The translations under genes were made by a program, and so were the position numbers. DNA of 64,000 nucleotides from Mycobacterium paraense (GTDB lineage: Bacteria; Actinomycetota; Actinomycetes; Mycobacteriales; Mycobacteriaceae). The stretch is taken from NCBI RefSeq assembly GCF_002101815.1, contig NZ_LQPM01000023.1, forward strand, positions 186,001-250,000, read 5' to 3'. Of the stretch, positions 60,965 through 64,000 are shown piece after piece. The notes beneath the pieces are model-generated. The model was not told where the DNA came from. It worked only from the letters and a program-made list of their open reading frames with translations, and did no database searches. Each line of letters opens with the position of its first letter. Position 1 is the first letter of the stretch.

Positions 60965-61417
60965 TCAGGCAAGACGTTCGTCGGGCATGTCCTCGGCCAC
61001 AAGGCCTTTCACCTGCCGGTAGTAGATGACCTGTCCGCCGCCGGCCCAGTTGCCCTCGGGGATCTCGTGGATCAGCGTCCACACGTGAAACGCCTGGGGA
61101 CCCTGCGGCTCGATCCCCGCCGCGGCGCACACGGCGCCGTGCACGTCGGCGGCGAGCCGCTCCTTGCGATGCCGGTCCAGCGCGCCTTGAAAGACTGTCA
61201 GCTCGACCCTGAATCGCGGCGCCCCCGGACCGCGGCCGCCCACCAACAGCTCGCCCGCGTCCACCGGGTGCAGGTACACCCAGGTGTTCTCCCGCAGAAA
61301 CGGTGTGTCCGGAGCGCGTTCGGCGCGCAGCAGCGCGGTCACCAACTCCTCGGCCAACCGGCCCAGCGCCGCGTCGTCCAGCGAGCCGCGCACGAACGTC
61401 AGATCGATCATCGGCAT
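60965..61417 (-). CDS. tautomerase-superfamily protein
   Basis: A 150-aa protein starting MPMIDLTFVRGSLDDAAL; Pro2 is the catalytic base of tautomerases once Met is removed, which supports ATG at 61417. ENTWVYLHPVDAGELLVGG and ADVHGAVCAAAG fit a doubled 4-oxalocrotonate tautomerase-like fold. A separate basic extension upstream is open but unlikely. It lies 53 bases upstream of the PE gene on the same strand and could be cotranscribed. Confidence 0.8.
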   Translation of the reverse strand: MPMIDLTFVRGSLDDAALGRLAEELVTALLRAERAPDTPFLRENTWVYLHPVDAGELLVGGRGPGAPRFRVELTVFQGALDRHRKERLAADVHGAVCAAAGIEPQGPQAFHVWTLIHEIPEGNWAGGGQVIYYRQVKGLVAEDMPDERLA

Positions 61418-61463
61418 CGCACGATCATCCCGCTTGGCGCACCGCCGGGCCACACCTCGACGG

Positions 61464-63176
61464 CTACGTCAGCACCGGGATCAGCAACCGCGACGACGAG
61501 CGAACCGTGTTCAGGCTGGTGGTCCCCACGCCGGCGTGCCGGAAGTTCATGATCACCGGCGCCGACGGGTCCTGGTCGTCGCTGGTGAGTGTCAGGCGGA
61601 TGCGGTGGCCGGCCCCGAACCGCCGGGCGTTGGGCACCAAGGGGATTCGGTACACGACGTCCTCGCCCAGCGGCACGCCCCGCGCGTTGCGGCACGGCAA
61701 CACCGGGGCGCCGGGTCGGCTGGCCGCCTCGTCGACCTCGCGCAGGCTGGCGCGCAACCAGCCGGCCGTCACATCGGTGGCGGTGCCGTCGGACGCCACG
61801 TCCTGCAGCATCGCGATCCACCCGGTGTCGATCGCGGTCGCCGAGGCGACCAGTCGCAGTTCGATGTCGCCGACCACGTCGAGGTCCTCGGTAAGCGGCG
61901 CGCCGGTCCAGGTCAGGGACGACGGCGGGTCGATCTTGCTGGGTTTGACCCGACCCAGCCCCGGGCCCAGGACCATGAATTCGCGACTTCCCGGCTCGCC
62001 CTCGTCCTCACCCAGGGCGCCGTCGGCGCGCAGGGCGAGTTCGCGGTGCGGGGCGTGTGACGGCGGCCAGACGTCGGCGGTGCGCCATTCGTCGGCGCCC
62101 GGCAGGAAGTACCGGATCGGTGGTCCCTCGGTGATGCCGGTGTCACGGCCCTTGAGCCAATGGTCGTACCAGGCGAGCGCCTCGGTGTGCATGCTTTCCC
62201 AGGGCCACGTCAGCCCGAACTTGCCCAGCATGCCCATCCGCACGCAGGCGTTGTCGGACAACCCTTTCCAGGTGGCGAACGTCGAGGGCAGGTGCAGCGG
62301 CACGTTCTCCCAGTCGCAGCCGAGGTACACGGGAATGTCGATTTCCTTGAGCAGCGGCAACAGGTTTCGCTCCTCCCACCACTCGTCGCGGGTCGGATGC
62401 TTGACGACCGCCTCCTGCCACAGTTCGTCCCACGGATGCGGGTTGTGGGGCAGCCGGAGGACCTGGCGCAGCATGGTCACCGCGGCCTCGCCGTTGGCGG
62501 TCTCGAATTTCTTGTGCACGCGGGGGCTTTTCAGCACGCGGCGGGCCACGCCGACCGGCTTGCTGCGCCAGAGCCGGTCGCCGCGCTCGGCGGTCAGGCC
62601 CATCATGACCAGGAACGGCGTCACGAACGACGAACTCAGCAGGCCGTGATGGTTCGCGCCGTCGTACAGGTCCGCGGTCACGGCCAGCGGGAAGATCGCC
62701 TTGAGGTGGGGCGGGCGCTCGACGGCCGCCTCGAGCTGGGTCATCGCGAAGTAGCTGATGCCGATCATGCCGACGTTGCCGTCGCACCACGGTTGGGCGG
62801 CAACCCACTCGACGAGGTCGTACATGTCGCGGCGCTCCTGGGCGTCGAAGAAGGTGAAGGTTCCGTCCGAGCCGTTCGTGCCGCGCAGGTTGGCGATGAC
62901 GTGCACGTAGCCGCGCGGCACCCAGAAGTCGGTGACGCCGGCCTCGACGAATCCGGCCGGGGCCCCCAGGTCCTGGACCTGCCGCGGGTAGGGGGAGGCG
63001 GCGAGCAGGGCCGGAAAGCGGCCGTCGGCGTCGGGTCGATGGACGTCGGCCAACAGCCTGGTGCCGTCGCGCATCGCGATGGCGGTGTTGATGTCGCTGC
63101 GCGTCGCGTATCGCGGCTCGCTCAGGTTGCGGTACTGCCGGCCGGTGGTCTGCGGGCCGTTCAGGGTCGTGATCAT
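61464..63176 (-). CDS. CocE/NonD-family hydrolase (X-Pro dipeptidyl-peptidase-like)
   Basis: A 570-aa hydrolase. The alpha/beta domain has AMRDGTRLLADVHRPDADGRFPALL, VIANLRGTNGSDG, the nucleophile GMIGISYFAMTQ and a Trp/His-rich region; residues from about 350 form the C-terminal jelly-roll DUF domain (VGDIELRLVASA, GHRIRLTLTS). Cocaine esterase and acylases share this layout. ATG at 63176 (MITTLNG). It is divergent from a TetR gene across a palindromic operator. Confidence 0.93.
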   Translation of the reverse strand: MITTLNGPQTTGRQYRNLSEPRYATRSDINTAIAMRDGTRLLADVHRPDADGRFPALLAASPYPRQVQDLGAPAGFVEAGVTDFWVPRGYVHVIANLRGTNGSDGTFTFFDAQERRDMYDLVEWVAAQPWCDGNVGMIGISYFAMTQLEAAVERPPHLKAIFPLAVTADLYDGANHHGLLSSSFVTPFLVMMGLTAERGDRLWRSKPVGVARRVLKSPRVHKKFETANGEAAVTMLRQVLRLPHNPHPWDELWQEAVVKHPTRDEWWEERNLLPLLKEIDIPVYLGCDWENVPLHLPSTFATWKGLSDNACVRMGMLGKFGLTWPWESMHTEALAWYDHWLKGRDTGITEGPPIRYFLPGADEWRTADVWPPSHAPHRELALRADGALGEDEGEPGSREFMVLGPGLGRVKPSKIDPPSSLTWTGAPLTEDLDVVGDIELRLVASATAIDTGWIAMLQDVASDGTATDVTAGWLRASLREVDEAASRPGAPVLPCRNARGVPLGEDVVYRIPLVPNARRFGAGHRIRLTLTSDDQDPSAPVIMNFRHAGVGTTSLNTVRSSSRLLIPVLT

Positions 63177-63188
63177 AGTTTCACGGTA

Positions 63189-63208
63189 CGTTGAAACTAG
63201 TCTCAACG
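63189..63208. promoter_or_regulatory. TetR operator between cocE-like and tetR genes
   Basis: CGTTGA-N-ACTAGT-N-TCAACG: a 20-base palindrome with only one mismatched pair, 13 bases before the hydrolase start and 31 before the TetR start. Confidence 0.75.
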
Positions 63209-63238
63209 CAAGATGAAATTTCGCGGTATGGTGAGCCG

Positions 63239-63850
63239 GTGCCGAAGCGATCGATCACGCCGGGTCCGCGCGACGAGCGCGGCGTCCTGGCGGCGCGCAT
63301 CCTGTCCGCGGCGCGGGACGAATTCGCCGAACACGGCTGGGCCGGCACCGCGATTCGGGCGGTCGCCCGCGCCGCGGACGTCGACCCGGCGCTGATCTAC
63401 CACTACTTCGGCTCCAAGGAAGGCCTGCTCGACGCCGCCACCACGCCGCCGCCGAGATTTCTCGATTCGGTCGCCAGGACATGGGCCACGCCCAAGGCGG
63501 AACTCGGCGAGCGACTGATCCGCAACGTCCTGGAGATCTGGGCGGACGAGGAGGTGGGGCCCGTGCTGCGGGCGGTCGTGCTGACCGCGGCCCATGAGAC
63601 CAAGACCCGCGAAAAGCTGCGCCTGATCGTGGAGCGGGGGCTGATCGGCGAATCCACGCTGGGCGAAGACGAGGACGAGCGGCTGCGTCGCAGCGGCCTC
63701 ATCTCCAGCCAGCTGATCGGCTTCGCGTTGTTGCGTTACGTCTGGAAGATCGAGCCGATCGCCTCGATGGCCGACGACGAGGTGGTCGCGGCGATCGGGC
63801 CCAACCTGCAGCGCTACGTCGACGGCGACATCGCCCCGAATGGAAGGTGA
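63239..63850 (+). CDS. TetR-family transcriptional regulator
   Basis: A 203-aa regulator. The helix-turn-helix is TAIRAVARAADVDPALIYHYFGSKEGL. The C-terminal domain is TetR_C_17/AcrR-like (LRYVWKIEPIASM). GTG at 63239 begins MPKRSITPGPRDERG; an in-frame upstream codon at 63191 lies in the operator and was rejected. It probably represses the divergent CocE-like hydrolase and itself. Confidence 0.92.
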   Translation: MPKRSITPGPRDERGVLAARILSAARDEFAEHGWAGTAIRAVARAADVDPALIYHYFGSKEGLLDAATTPPPRFLDSVARTWATPKAELGERLIRNVLEIWADEEVGPVLRAVVLTAAHETKTREKLRLIVERGLIGESTLGEDEDERLRRSGLISSQLIGFALLRYVWKIEPIASMADDEVVAAIGPNLQRYVDGDIAPNGR

Positions 63851-63880
63851 TTCGGGTTGGCGAACGGCGAGAATGGCCAG

Positions 63881-64000
63881 ATGCGCGTGACGCTTCCACT
63901 CGTCGTGACAGCCGCATTGGTCCTCGGCGCCCCGGCAGGGCAAGCCGACCCCAACGTGCCGCCGGTCGGCGACGCGGCGCGCGCGGCGGGATTCATCGAC
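63881..64000 (+). CDS. secreted protein, C-terminus beyond window
   Basis: Forty codons from ATG at 63881 are open to the window end. The start is a signal peptide, MRVTLPLVVTAALVLGAPAG, with a probable cut after QA in AGQADPN, and continues VPPVGDAARAAGFID. A TTG at 63857 is an alternative start. It lies 30 bases after the TetR gene. The family cannot be named from this fragment. Confidence 0.65.
   Translation, partial: MRVTLPLVVTAALVLGAPAGQADPNVPPVGDAARAAGFID

Overview
The window is high-GC (roughly 68-70 percent), densely packed mycobacterial chromosome. The gene content and order match the Mycobacterium tuberculosis segment Rv0783c-Rv0831c plus the following tRNA cluster. The PE-family lipase-like protein, the lack of PE_PGRS genes beside the tRNAs and several extra genes suggest a slow-growing non-tuberculous species, most likely of the M. 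avium complex; that species call is inference. No gene-free stretch exceeds 300 bases, and I see no prophage, insertion sequence, rRNA or CRISPR array.

Layout. 1-7.4 kb: truncated EmrB-type efflux pump, DUF2334 protein, KstD-like FAD dehydrogenase, metallo-hydrolase, secreted protein, purS-purQ, an acyltransferase and a YbjN-like protein. 7.5-21.2 kb: a regulator-rich accessory and catabolic block (GntR, TetR, LysR, haloacid dehalogenase, alpha/beta hydrolase, SDRs, a MOSC-reductase-ferredoxin fusion, TMEM175 channel). Inside it, five TGGG-N8-CCCA palindromes mark a probable local regulon of two tandem TetR genes. 21.2-25.2 kb: encapsulin with its DyP peroxidase cargo, M18 aminopeptidase and two small proteins. 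25.3-34.7 kb: XRE regulator, purL, CPBP protease, SCP2-like protein, purF, purM, DUF3073, YgfZ and PabC.

34.7-38.9 kb is the most unusual part. Between pabC and the Rv0813c homologue sit an orphan structured element with a near-perfect Shine-Dalgarno and mini-ORF, and a two-gene operon. The operon encodes a membrane TrkA-N/RyR-domain protein followed by a TIR domain joined through a membrane helix to a PknH-like extracellular sensor domain. I read it as a candidate NAD-derived-nucleotide signalling or defence module (inference).

39-43 kb: sulfur and cell-envelope operon lmeA-thiX-[polycysteine sORF]-DUF4395-cysA2-sseC2, then a 32-aa membrane peptide coupled to the Rv0813c homologue. The polycysteine sORF has a textbook leaderless promoter and is a probable cysteine-responsive attenuator. 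43-49.4 kb: glnR-mshD, a PHO-box-like repeat, pstS-pstC-pstA-pstB and the convergent phoU/phoY2. 49.5-58.6 kb: LCP cell-wall ligase, dus, desA1, TetR, DUF2236 oxygenase, kmtR, deaminase, LCM-type methyltransferase and a TIGR04255 protein. 58.7-59.2 kb: tRNA-Lys, Glu, Asp and Phe. 59.2-64 kb: PE-PPE-domain hydrolase, tautomerase, CocE/NonD hydrolase divergent from a TetR gene with a shared operator, and the start of a secreted protein cut by the window end.

Together the window carries much of de novo purine synthesis (purS, Q, L, F, M), phosphate uptake and its regulator, nitrogen control, mycothiol and sulfur metabolism, and envelope lipid and cell-wall functions.
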